Shown here piece after piece: positions 53,378 to 63,760 of a DNA stretch of 64,000 nucleotides. This DNA is from Orychophragmus violaceus (lineage: Eukaryota > Streptophyta > Magnoliopsida > Brassicales > Brassicaceae): the NCBI GenBank assembly GCA_030180135.1, contig CM058236.1, forward strand, positions 9,445,357-9,509,356. The letters run 5' to 3'. A program made the position numbers and the translations under genes. Within the stretch, counting starts at the first letter, position 1; each line of letters opens with the position of its first letter. The notes under the pieces are model-generated. The model was not told where the DNA came from. It ran no database searches and saw only the letters and a program-made list of their open reading frames with translations.

Positions 53378-54710
53378 GTCACTACCACATGGATCTTTAT
53401 GTTGTCTCGACAGCCGATCGACCATGGTATGCAAATATTGAAAATTACCTTGTTGCAGAGACTGAACTAGATGATCTAAAGGGGTATGCAAAGAAGAAGT
53501 TCTTGAGAGAACTAAGGATATTCTGTTGGGATGGCCTTATATGTACAAGCATTGTTCAGATGGGATTTATAGGAGATGCATTGCAGAACCAGAGGCTCCA
53601 GACGTTATATTTCACTGTCATGGATAAGACTATGCTGGACATTTTACTACCTTCAAGACAGTGTCTAAGGTTCTTCAAGCATGCTTTTGGTGGCGTACTA
53701 TGTTCAGATATGCTCATATGTTTGTCTCTCAGTGCGATGCCTGTCAGAAGATAGGTAAAATCAGCAGGAAGCATGAGATGCCACATAACTTCATTCTTGA
53801 GGTGGATGTTTTAGATTGCTGGGGCATTGATTTCATGGGTCATTTTCCCTCATCTTATGGGAATAAGTTCATTTTGGTTGATGTGGACTATGTGTCTAAG
53901 TGGGTGGAAGCAATAGCTAGTCCAACCAATGACTCTTTGGTGGTTCTTAAGCTGTTTAAGACCATCATTTTCCCTTGATTTGGAGTGCCTCAGATTGTGA
54001 TAAGTGATAGAGGATCTCAATTTATCAACAAGGTCTTTGAGAAGCTGCTTAAAAAATAGTGTTCATCATCGTGTGGCTACTCCATATCATCCTCAGACTA
54101 GTGGGCAAGTATAAGTCTCTAACAGGCAGATTAAAGAGATCTTGGAGAAGATAGTTGGGAAGACAATGAAGGATTGGTCTGCAAAGCTGGATGATGCACT
54201 ATTGGCCTACAGGACTGCGTTTAAGAGACCACTGGGGACTACACCGTTTCATCTTCTCTATGGGAAAGCCTGCCACCTTCCAGTTGAGCTTGAGCATAAG
54301 GCAATATGTGATGTGAAGCAGATGAACTTTGATCTAAAGTCTGCTGCAGAGAGGTGATTGGTATAGCTAAACGATCTAGATGAGTTAGGCATCATGCCTA
54401 TGAGAATTCAAAGATGTACAAGGAGACGATCAATGCTTATCTTGACAAGAAGATTGTCTCCAGACACTTTGAGCCAAATGATCAGGTACTTTTGTATAAC
54501 TCTCATTTGCAATTGTTTCCAGGTAAATTGCGCTCTAGATGGTCAGTTCCTTTCACAATCAAGAAAGTGCGTCTGTGTGGTGCTGTTGGACTAATTAGCG
54601 CAGAAGGAAAGGAGTTTCCTGTCAATGGAAAGAGGGTGAAACATAATTGGGCTAAAGCCGAGATTCCAAAAGGTCAAATTCTACCTATGGATGATGCACC
54701 CACTGCTTGA
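53378..54710 (+). pseudogene. pol: Plus-strand Athila integrase
   Basis: Resumes Athila pol after Copia 3. The linker DRPWYANIENYLVAETE leads to a damaged zinc domain ending CDACQKIGKISRKHEMP (about 53731-53782). The core is GIDFMGHFPSSYGNKFILV (first Asp near 53828) and QIVISDRGSQF (second Asp near 54006). A TGA at 53977-53979 and a TAG near 54057 break the frame, and the region of the catalytic Glu (SGQV) is shifted. The later frame 54142-54357 has AYRTAFKRPLGTTPFHLLYGK, and 54414-54710 has the C-terminal domain (FEPNDQVLLYNS, PGKLRSRWSVPF). It is not functional. Confidence 0.85.
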
Positions 54711-55726
54711 TCTCCTTAGAGACAAGCTAATGACGTTAAAGAAGCGCTTGGTGGGAGACAACCCACTGGTAAGTCTATAAATATTAGTTTTGGTGTTTTT
54801 ATTTTGGTTTTACCTTTGTGTTTTTGTTTTTTGTCGTTTTTGTAATGTACATATTCAAATCTGTCACTAGAATCGTATTGTATCGATCGACGCGGTCATA
54901 TGCATCGATCGATGCAGTAATCGAATAGTACAATTCATATACAAATTAACCGTAAGTTATTCAGGTCAAAAAATCGACCAAAACCAGTCCGATATTCAGA
55001 ATCACGAGATGCGTCGACCTCCGCACCAAGTGAGTTGATCGATGCAGGGGAAAAACTGGTCAAAATCGTCTCACATTAAACCGTACGTTCTCGACCCATA
55101 AATTTGATTAAACCGGCCCGGTACACTATCTCACAAGATGCGTCGACCTCCGCACCAGGTGAGTCGATCGACGCACCTGCACGCGAGGTAAGTTTTAACT
55201 TTTACTTTTCTTCTTCTTCCTCATTTCACTTCTCTCTCGCGACCACGAACCCTAAATCGCCTTCCACCCTAATTTTTTCATTAATTCACCGTTTTTGGTG
55301 ATTCAAAAGCCTAACCTACACGATTTTACCCCCTCATATCATTTATATCATCAATTTCATCGATATGTGAGGTATGTGCTTCGAATCTCGTCATTTTTTA
55401 TTTCGGCCGTAAGGGTAAAAACTCAAAATTCTTCAAGATTTTGGTTGATTCATGCTATATTGATGCATGTTTAAGGTTTATGGTTATGATTTCGAGTGAC
55501 CCTTGAGTTTGCATGAGCAGATTCACAAGCTTTCTGAAGATCTCTGATTTGACGATGAACACTTGCGATTCTGCGAATTATGCTGAAATTAGGACGAATA
55601 TTAGAGGAATTAAGACTGATTTTGGTGCTGAGAATGGTTGCACGTGCTGTTGATATTGATTTGGTTGTTGATTTTTGAGCCTTGACTTAATTTGCGAGAT
55701 TGTATTTCTTGTGTCTTTGATCGCAG
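54711..55726 (+). other. Athila gap between pol and third ORF, possible intron
   Basis: About 1 kb without a coding frame. It begins with GCGCTTGGTGGGAGACAACC just after pol and then CTGGTAAGTC (54765-54774), a strong-looking 5' splice donor. It ends with a T-rich tract and GATCGCAG directly against the third ORF's ATG at 55727, a good 3' acceptor. Palindrome pairs lie at 54883/54905, 55014/55035 and 55143/55164. Confidence 0.5.
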
Positions 55727-57189
55727 ATGGCTCCCAGGAAGAGCAGGAACGTTACAGGAGAGTCAGATGTTCCTGCAGAGTTTGGCACTTGCGCCTCATC
55801 ACCTCCAATGCCATATACACGTGTTCCTAGAGAATTAAGGCCTCCTTGGCCTAAGGCTGAGAAGGACAAGATCCCAATACATAGAGAATTGGAGAACGAT
55901 CACAAGACATAGACAGAGAGTGTTGATTGCACTGGGCGCAAGATTTCTGAGGAGTGGGACGAGTATGATACTCTGTTCCACAATGCATGGCTGTCGATGC
56001 AGATATAGCCTGCACGGTTCATTGATTACAGGACTGTGTAGAAGATGGAGATACGAGAGGATGTGTAGCGGATTGTGCAGATGATTGGCTTGGGGACGAT
56101 GCCTATGAGATCATATGAGCTGTATTGGACTTGGTTAGACAAATGTTAGCGACTTGTCGTGTTTACTACACGAACAAGCCGTGAAATAGAGCACCTGTAG
56201 GGGTCCTAGCCTTCATGTGCATGGGCGTCAGGTATTGCATTTCTCTCCTGGATCTCTGCCGCATTCATGGGTTCAGCGTTGAGCCTATCCTTAGTGCCGA
56301 ATGGGCAGATGTGGATACTCAGTATTTCTGGTCACATTTTGGTAACGAGAACTACCATTCCCATCATACCAACCAGACAGCCATCCGACATCCGGTCCTG
56401 AGGCAAGTCGTTCGTGTATTGGGGAACACGAAAATGTGCAAGGCTGAGCCGAGCAAGATGAGGAAGTTTGAGCTTATGCTACTTTACACTGGGATATGAC
56501 ATCTATACGATGAGGCTGTTTTAACTGAACCTGCCCCTAACCTGAACATTGGGGCTATCTTCGCAGAGCATTTATCCACTCTGAAGACTAAGGCGTTTAT
56601 TGGCAAGAAGACAAAGACAATTGGCAGCCTGCTCACTCCGATTTTCAGGCATTTCAGGATTCCTACAGATGGATGTGAGGTTGTTACTAGGAGGCTGTGG
56701 ACGGACGACGCTTATCTTAGGAGCACCAATTGGATGAAAGAAGACAACCTGTGGATTTTCTATGATGCGCAGGGAAGAGAGCTGTGTGTGAAGCTTCCAC
56801 TGACAGAGCTCACGAAGATCGAGGCGATTTTGGGTTTAAGCTTTCAGCCAAACAAGAACTTGCTGCGCAGAGTTCCTACGACCGCGGACCCTCAGGGAGC
56901 TACTACTTCTGCTGCTCCTACAGCTGCCCCTACAGATGCAGCAGGTGAGTTTGTGCATGTACCTTATCATTATCCACCTATTCCACATGCAGATATGTCC
57001 CAGAGATCTTTCCAGACGATGTTGAATGACAGACTCAAGTGTATCTGGGAGATGGTAGCTAGTTGTTCCTGCAGACGCGCACAAAGAGTGTATGTTCCTG
57101 CTCCTCGTTGCAGACGATCTCTTACACCTGATTCTGGTTGTTCTGATCCATATGCAGGCATTGATGATGAGGATTTAACTGAGTTCTGA
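55727..57189 (+). pseudogene. Athila third ORF (env-position), broken
   Basis: Starts MAPRKSRNVTGESDVP at 55727 and continues in that frame through several stops (TAG at 55910-55912 and further TAGs where Gln would fit). After a frame change near 56150-56215 it runs on as GVRYCISLLDLCRIHGF, LWIFYDAQGREL and a final DDEDLTEF with a stop at 57187-57189. It resembles, from memory, the protein often annotated as Athila retrotransposon ORF-1, whose function is unknown and which some authors place in the env position. No signal peptide or transmembrane segment is visible in what remains. Confidence 0.6.
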
Positions 57190-57357
57190 TTCTGATTTCT
57201 ATCCTACGACACTTGGTTATGTACTCTTTCCCTTTATTTTTATCTTCTTTGAGTCATGTTGATGTTTTTCTTGAGTGTATGCCAGTTCTCTACTTTGGGA
57301 ACTTATGTACTGTAGTTGATGATGATTATCTTATGCAATCTTTCGATTGTCGGGGGA
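57190..57357 (+). other. Plus-strand Athila 3' end with polypurine tract
   Basis: A short non-coding tail ending TTGTCGGGGGATG (about 57347-57358), a purine-rich tract where a 3' LTR should begin. Instead the next bases belong to an inverted Athila leader. Confidence 0.6.
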
Positions 57358-58385
57358 TGTTAGATGTATTTAATCAGTTAGATTATCTTTAAGTCTAAAC
57401 TCTAAACTTAAATCTATCGAAGACTCAAAAGAGTCCTCGACAAAGGCGCCAAAAACTTGATATGTTCAAAATTTAATTTCCTAGAGCTACACTGCAAGTG
57501 CACATGCAATTGAAGTATATAGGGGTCAAAGACATAGACTCAATAAATCTTACGATAGATTATCAAGCGTTGAGTTAATCTAAGCAACAACAATCAAAAG
57601 CAATAAAATTAAAGGAGTATACATAATAGCATATGTTGTGTTATTCAATACTAAAAAGGTGTCAAGTCAAGGGAGTTCTAAGGAAATCAAGTCATGCAGA
57701 TTAAATACCAGTCATGATCTAATTAAGTACCGTTCTAAAACTCAAATCTCAGATGTAAAATAAAACAACTTTCGTTGCGAGAATTCACTAAGTCTAAATA
57801 CTAGAAATCCAAATTTCTTTGCAATTCCTGCATATTAAACTAGCCTTAAGCGCATGTTCGATTTGTTCAAAAATTAGCTAAACCAAATTTCTTTGCAGAT
57901 ATCTAATTTACTCAATCTAAATAGGCCAGATTCCAAATTACACTTTTGTGTCAATTTAAAAACCTAAGATCTAGATTCCAGTTTATTAGGCTAGAACTAG
58001 CGTTAAGAAAAATTCAGATCGAAGAACTAAACAGGTTGTGAATTACTCAACTGATTAAATCAATCTAACATGCCATGAAAACCCTATGAGAATCCCTAAA
58101 CCTAACTATGAATCTACTCAAACATATTGAATGAAACAAGCAACATGGATGAAATAGATTGCATTAAAATAGATAAGAGAATATAAAAGGGGTTTGAAAT
58201 CTTCTCCAAAGGTAGTACAAGGTTCAGATCAGCCCCAAAGCTCTTAAACTCTCTCTAGCCAAAAAGTATGAAAGTCTAACATGAATAAAACACATAAACC
58301 CTAATAATAAGTGTCAAACACGTTTTGGGTCTTTTTATAAATAGTGAAACTTATGGGCTAATTATGCAAATCACAATATTCATTA
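57358..58385 (-). mobile_element. Inverted Athila 5' LTR plus leader fragment
   Basis: Minus-strand. An LTR at 57458-58385 (928 bp, truncated at its start) matches 1697-2630 of the first Athila LTR. It is followed on the minus strand by a degenerate tRNA-Asp primer site (57434-57451, GGCGCC retained, GTTGCCGGGG changed) and about 75 bp of leader similar to 41401-41465. It faces the opposite way to the element it adjoins. Confidence 0.75.
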
Positions 58386-58637
58386 GCTGATATGATCATG
58401 GCTAGCAAGGAGAACATGGAGCTTGGGCCAGAGCTTGAACATGAGGATGCTAAGCTTGAACCAGAGCATATACTTGGAGATGAGGATGTTCTAACAGGAC
58501 CAAGTGGACCAATGACCCGCGCAAGAGCTAAGCTATTCAACAAAGCCATTGGAGGAATGCTTAATCACTTAAGTATGGAGCATGAAGAATTCAATCAAAC
58601 CATTCTGGTTTTGATTCAGGCACAAAGAAATGACTAA
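58386..58637 (+). pseudogene. Gypsy polyprotein C-terminal tail
   Basis: The frame from 58392 to a TAA at 58635-58637 contains GPSGPMTRARAKLFNKAI, a hallmark of the very end of many plant Ty3/gypsy polyproteins, then LIQAQRND. Nothing of the upstream pol is present: the inverted Athila LTR abuts it at about 58385. It lies directly upstream of the next gypsy LTR on the same strand. Confidence 0.6.
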
Positions 58638-58649
58638 TTGGGTATGTGA

Positions 58650-59199
58650 ATCAATTGTACTCAATGGGTTTTCTTGGAAGGTTTTTAATGAGGCAATTGT
58701 TCACATTGTTTGGCCCATTAGTTGATTCTCCTCAAGCCCAGAACTTTAAAATTAGTCCATAATATTCTTTAGGAGTTTAAATTTCGAAAATGACTTGTAG
58801 TAAGTATTTTAGTTAGTTCCTACGTCATTTAATGCTTGCTCTTCATGCAAGTCATCTTATGAACTCTTCTTAAACTCATGTACTTCTTTCATTACGAATT
58901 TATCCAATCTTTTTATCAAAAACCTTTCTTAGTTTGGATCATCTTGTTGGTGTGCCATATCCAGCAAAATCCTTTGTGTTCTTTAGTGTGTAATATCTAA
59001 AGAATTCAAAGAGGTGAATCAAGAGTAATTCCGCAGCTCTTATGTGACCATTCGATCCACAACCCTTGTCATTGCATTAGTGAGATTCTGGTTCATTGTA
59101 GCAAGGCCTATCCCCATTCCCAACTCTCAAGTGACGATTTTAGGCTTGATCCTACCAAGTGGTGTCTGAGATTGATGTCTCTTGGCCAGGATCGTATCA
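58650..59199 (+). repeat. Gypsy LTR (left boundary approximate)
   Basis: The right end is well defined: GGATCGTATCA at 59199 followed by the primer site. The left end is uncertain, since no clear polypurine tract is visible between 58637 and about 58700. Confidence 0.55.
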
Positions 59200-59201
59200 T
59201 G

Positions 59202-59215
59202 TGGTATCGGAGCTC
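59202..59215 (+). promoter_or_regulatory. Gypsy primer-binding site, initiator tRNA-Met-like
   Basis: TGGTATCGGAGCTC, matching the initiator-Met complement TGGTATCAGAGC with one change. Confidence 0.75.
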
Positions 59216-59720
59216 CCTTGAGAAGTTGAGTTTTCTATCCTGCAATTTTCGTTTTTGTTTGTTCATATTCTGTTTTTCTGTGTTCATCATAGATTTACAG
59301 ATCTGTTGTGTTTGTTCTATTATATCGTTGTGTTTATCACGTTTGCATGATCCTTTGCAGTATTTAATCATCAAAATCATCATTTCATTCACTGATTTGT
59401 TCATCACCATGTACCAATACGAAAATAACTCTTCATCTTTTGATCTAATCTGTTCATCACTGTTGAAGTTGTTGTTGTTGTTGATTTGTTTCTTGTCATT
59501 TATATATCATCATCTTTTGCTTCTGTTCAGTTTATAACTTGCATTTTTAATCATTTAGTATCTGTCATATTGTTCCTGCATATTCTGCCTGCAATTTTGT
59601 TAGTGTTCTGCATCTGTTTTGAAAATATGTTGTTAGTTCATTAGGTGTTTATGTTCTGTTTTATGCATCAAATTTTTGTAAGTAACAGTTACTGCTGAGT
59701 TTGTGTGAATTTTTTTCAGA

Positions 59721-60780
59721 ATGGCTGTAGAGGATAAAGAAGAAACCAGTATCAACAGAAGTCACAAATTCTTGGTTGAAGCTATTACAGCCCAAATGAC
59801 TGCTCAAATGACTAAGCTAATGGATGAAGAGTTTGAGGCTATGAGAGAAGAGCTCAATGTCAAGTCATCAAACAAGGATAATCAGTCAACATGAAGGAGT
59901 CATGCTTCTAAAATAGAAAGAAAACAAGAAATCATAGAACCAAGAAGGCAACCTAGAGATGGAAGTGCACATAACTATTATAGTACCCATAGCCATTCAT
60001 CTCAGAGAAGTCATAGAAGACCTAGCCGTGCAAGGGAAGGCAGAGACTTAATACAAGAGAACCTCAAAGGATTGAAGATCAAAATCCCATCCTTCCATGG
60101 AACCAACAATCCAGATGCTTACATGGATCAGGAGAAGAAGATTGAGCTAGTCTTTAACTGTCAAAATTATGCAGAAGTCAATAGAGTTAAAGTAGCTGCT
60201 ACTGGGTTCTATGATTATGATTTGAGCTGGTGGGATCAGATTGTCACTTCTAGGATACGCAATGGAGAGTATCATGTTGAAACTTGGGCAGAATTGGAGC
60301 TCCTAATGAGAAGAAGGTTTGTACCAAGTCATTATCACCGTGAACTTCACTCCAAGCTAAGGAAATTGTCCCAAGGAAAACGATCAGTAGAAGATTATTA
60401 CTAAGAGATGGAAACCCTGATGCTGAGAGCTCATATTTCTGAGGATAAAAAAGCTACTATGTCTCAGTTTCTAGAGGATTAAATAGAGAAGTGCAAGACA
60501 CAGTGGAGATGCAGAATTATGAGAACATTGAAGAGATGTTGCATAAAGCAATTCTGGTTGAGAAGCAAGTTAAGAGGAAAGGAACCTCATGATTCAAACA
60601 AGCTGAGCTATCAAAGAGAATGAAAGCAAATCATGACTCCATAACCAGAAGCTAAGCCATTCACAGCTAATCAAGAGAAGAATAAAGGAAAATCAGAAGC
60701 TACTACATCTAGGACTCGTGATCTTAAGTGTTATCAGTTCCAAGGCAGAGGACATTATGCAAATAATTGCACTAACCACA
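59721..60780 (+). pseudogene. gag: Gypsy gag
   Basis: Starts MAVEDKEETSINRSH at the ATG at 59721, just after a T-tract plus CAG that resembles a splice acceptor. A TGA at 59892-59894 (Arg would fit) and a TAA at 60402-60404 (Gln would fit) interrupt it; further stops follow near 60480. The core is KIPSFHGTNNPDAYMDQEKKIEL, SWWDQIVTSR and LLMRRRFVPSHYHREL. The zinc knuckle is damaged: CYQFQGRGHYANNC near 60729-60770 has Phe (60738-60740) in place of the second Cys. Confidence 0.85.
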
Positions 60781-60785
60781 TAATC

Positions 60786-61718
60786 ATGGTTCTTAGAGAT
60801 AATGGGGAGATTGAGTCCGAGGATGAACCTGAGCAAGAAGATCATTCATCTTCTGAAGATTGTAAAAGAGTAGACAAAGGTCTGTCTCTTGTTGCTAGAA
60901 GGTCTTTGAGCATCCAAAGCCAAACTGAAGAGCAAGAGCAGAGGGAGAATTTGTTTCACACTAGATGCCATGTCCAAGGGAAAGCTTGTAGCTTAATCAT
61001 TGATGGAGGAAGTTGTACCAATGTGGCAAGTGAAACAATGGTTAAGAAGCTCTGTTTGGAGGAAAAGAAGCATCCTAAACCATATAAGCTTCAGTGGCTT
61101 AATGAAGAAGGGGAAATGAAGGTCAAGAACCAAGTGGTTGTCCTATTCTCTATTGGAAAGTATGAGGATGAATTTATGTGCGATGTTCTACCTATGAAAG
61201 CTGGACATATTCTTCTTGGACGTCCATAGCAATCTGATAGAAGAGTGATTCATGATGGCTTCACGAACAAGCACACTCTTATGTTCAAGGGCACAAAGAC
61301 CACTCTCATTCCTATGACACCACAAGAGGTTTATGAGGATCAACTCTATCTCCAACGCAAGAAAACCATGTTAATCAAACAACCAAATCTTTTTATAAAG
61401 TCTAATCAAGTTATGAAATCTATTTGTTCAAATAAGCCTTTCTTGTTGTTTGTATTTAAAGAAGCTCGTCTGAGCTTGATTAAGCAAGAACCGGCTTTGC
61501 CGAGTGAACTAAGTGAGCTTTTACAGGATTATAAGGATGTGTTTCCTGAGGAGAATCCAAGTGGTTTACCACCAATTCGTAGCATTGAACATCAGATTGA
61601 CTTCATACCAGGAGCCACATTATCAAACATACCAGCCTACTGCACCAACCCTGTGGAAACAAAGGAATTCCAAAGACAGGTTGATGAGCTCATGGCCAAA
61701 ATATCAAAGAAAGCATGA
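60786..61718 (+). pseudogene. pol: Gypsy protease and RT N-terminal linker
   Basis: The protease frame 60786-61229 holds LIIDGGSCTNVAS, with Asp-Gly-Gly at 61002-61010 in place of Asp-Ser/Thr-Gly. DGGS is a common natural form in this gypsy group. HILLGRP follows, then a TAG at 61227-61229 where Trp would be expected. The next frame (61245-61718) carries the linker VFPEENPSGLPPIRSIEHQI and the RT start RQVDELMAK, ending at a TGA at 61716-61718 after a small deletion. Confidence 0.85.
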
Positions 61719-62479
61719 GTCCATGTGTTGTACCAGTCTTACTTGTGCCTAAAATGGATGGGAGCTGGCGCATGTGTGTTGATTGTAGAGAAATCAACAA
61801 TATCAATGCAAAGTATCGACACCCTATTCCTAGATTAGATGATATGATTGATGAATTGCATGGTTCTTGCATATTTTCTAAGATTAATCTTAAAAGTGAT
61901 TATCATCAGATTCAGATGAAGGAGGGTGATGAATGGAAAACTACATTTAAAACTAAGCATGGTTTGTATGAATGGTTAGTTATGTCATTTGGTTTGATAA
62001 ATGCACCTAGTACATTCATGAGGTTAATGAATCATGTTCTTAGAGCTTTCATTGGACATTTTGTTGTAGTGTATTTTGATGACATTCTGATAAACAACAA
62101 AAGTTTAGAAGAGCATGTTCAACATCTTGATTATATCCTAAGTGTTCTTAGACATGAGAAACTCTATGCTAACTTCAGCAAATTCACATTTTGCACAAAT
62201 AACCTTGTCTTTCTAGGTTTTGTTGTAAGTGCAGATGGAGTTAAAGTAGATGAGGAGAAAGTCAAGGCTATTAAAGATTGGCTAAGTCCTAAGACAGTAG
62301 GAGAAGTGAGAAGCTTTCACGGTCTTGATGGGTTCTATAGACATTTTTTCAAGGACTTTATCACCATTGTTGCACCACTCACTGAAGTTATCAAAAAAGA
62401 AGTCGGTTGGAAATTGGGACAAGCACAGGAAGAAGCATTCCAGACCCTTAAAGAGAAGTTACTAATGCTCCTGTCTTGA
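61715..62479 (+). pseudogene. pol: Gypsy reverse transcriptase
   Basis: 254 open codons covering most of RT: SPCVVPVLLVPKMDGSWRMC, INNINAKYRHPIPRLDDM, TTFKTKHGLYEWLVMSFGL, INAPSTFMRLMN and the catalytic YFDD (62072-62083), then the thumb and RSFHGLDGFYRHF connection. The ATG at 61715 is internal (MSPCVVPV), so this is a frame piece, not a gene start. The frame ends at a TGA at 62477-62479 in the RNase H connection. Confidence 0.88.
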
Positions 62480-62641
62480 TCTTACCTGGTTTTCTTAAGA
62501 CATTTGAAATTGAGTGTGATGCCTCAAGTATAGGAATTGGAGCTGTTCTGATGCAAGAAAAGAAGCCCATTGACTATTTCAGTGAAAAGCTTGGAGGAGC
62601 TTTATGCCTTGGTCCGGGCCTTGCAAACATGACAACATTAT
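62480..62641 (+). pseudogene. pol: Gypsy RNase H, internally deleted
   Basis: A different frame reads LKTFEIECDASSIGIGAVL (catalytic Asp in CDAS), PIDYFSEKLGGA and then jumps to ALVRALQT-like residues read out of frame (CLGPGLANMTT). About 10 codons around the usual YSTYDKELYA block are missing, so RNase H is dead. Confidence 0.75.
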
Positions 62642-63760
62642 ATGTGGCCTAAGGAGTTCATCATCCATACTGACCATGAATCTCCCAAGTACATGAAAGG
62701 TCAGCAGAAACTTAATAAGAGACATGCTCGGTGGGTTGAATTCATTGAAACATTCCCTTATGTCATCAGGTATAAGAAAGGTAAGGATAATGTAGTTGCT
62801 GATGCATTATCCAGAAGGTACACTCTACTCTCTACTCTTGATGAAAAACTTTTGGGATTTGAACAGATTAAAGAGCTTTATGAAACTGATTATGATTTTC
62901 AAGATATATATATATATAAAGCTTGTGATAAATTTGCTTCTGGACATTACCATAGACAAGATGGGTTCCTGTTTTATGAGAACCGCTTGTGTGTGTCTAA
63001 TTGTTCTCTTCGAGACTTATTTGTTATGGAAGCTCATGGTGTAGGTCTCATGGGACACTTTGGCATTGCCAAAACACTTGAGGTGATGAGGGACCAATTT
63101 CATTGGCCCAATATGAAGAGAGACGTTGAGAGAGTATGCGGGAGATGTGTCACTTGTAAGCACTCCAAATCAAAAGTTCAGCCAAAGGGTTTGTATACTC
63201 CTCTTCTTATTCCTTTGCATCCTTGGAATGATATTTCTATGGATTTTGTGCCTGGATTGCCTAGGAATAGGACTGGTAAGGATTCCATATTTGTTGTGGT
63301 TGATAGATTTTCAAAAATGGTACATTTCATTGCATGTAACAAGTCTGATGATGCATCTCATGTAGCAAACCTGTTCTTTAGAGAAGTTGTTAGGTTGGAT
63401 GGAATGCCTAGGACTATAGTTTCTGATAGAGATACTAAGTTCCTTAGCTACTTTTGGAAAACCTTGTGGTCTAAGTTAGGGACTAAGCTGTTATTTTCTA
63501 CTACATGTCACCCTCAAACTGATGGCCAAACTGAAGTTGTTAATAGGACTTTAGGAACTCTCATGCGTGCATTAATCAAGAAGAATCTTAAAACATGGGA
63601 GGATTGTTTGTCTCATATAGAATTTGCATACAATCATGATGTGCATCATGCTTCTAAGTATTCACCATTTCAGATTGTTTATGGCTTTGATTCTATGTCA
63701 CCTTTGGATCTAATCTCTTTTCCTTTGAGTGAAAGAGCTAGCATTGATGGAACAAGCTAG
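62642..63760 (+). pseudogene. pol: Gypsy RNase H end and integrase
   Basis: 372 open codons, the longest surviving piece. RNase H C-terminus (EFIIHTDHESPKYMKGQQ, VVADALSRRY); integrase HHCC zinc domain (HGVGLMGHFGIAKT, then CGRCVTCKHSKSK); catalytic core with SMDFVPGLP (Asp), TIVSDRDTKFLS (Asp) and TDGQTEVVNRTLGTLMRA (Glu); then FAYNHDVHHASKYSPFQIVYG. The DDE residues are all present. It stops at a TAG at 63758-63760. Confidence 0.88.

Larger units (their letters stand above)
41125..57357 (+). mobile_element. Decayed plus-strand Athila-type element with nested Copia 3
   Basis: A plus-strand Athila-group element: truncated 5' LTR, tRNA-Asp primer site, gag, protease, RT (FMDD), RNase H, integrase, a non-coding gap of about 1 kb, a third ORF and a purine tract (GGGGGATG, about 57352). 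Copia 3 interrupts it at 46269-53372 between RNase H and integrase. All frames are broken. The expected plus-strand 3' LTR is absent; a minus-strand LTR fragment stands in its place. Confidence 0.88.

Noticed and set aside
59172..59537. 121-codon plus-strand frame over the gypsy primer site and leader
   Set aside because: Low-complexity Leu/Ile/Phe-rich frame in a T-rich leader spanning the primer-binding site; no domain and not expected to be translated.
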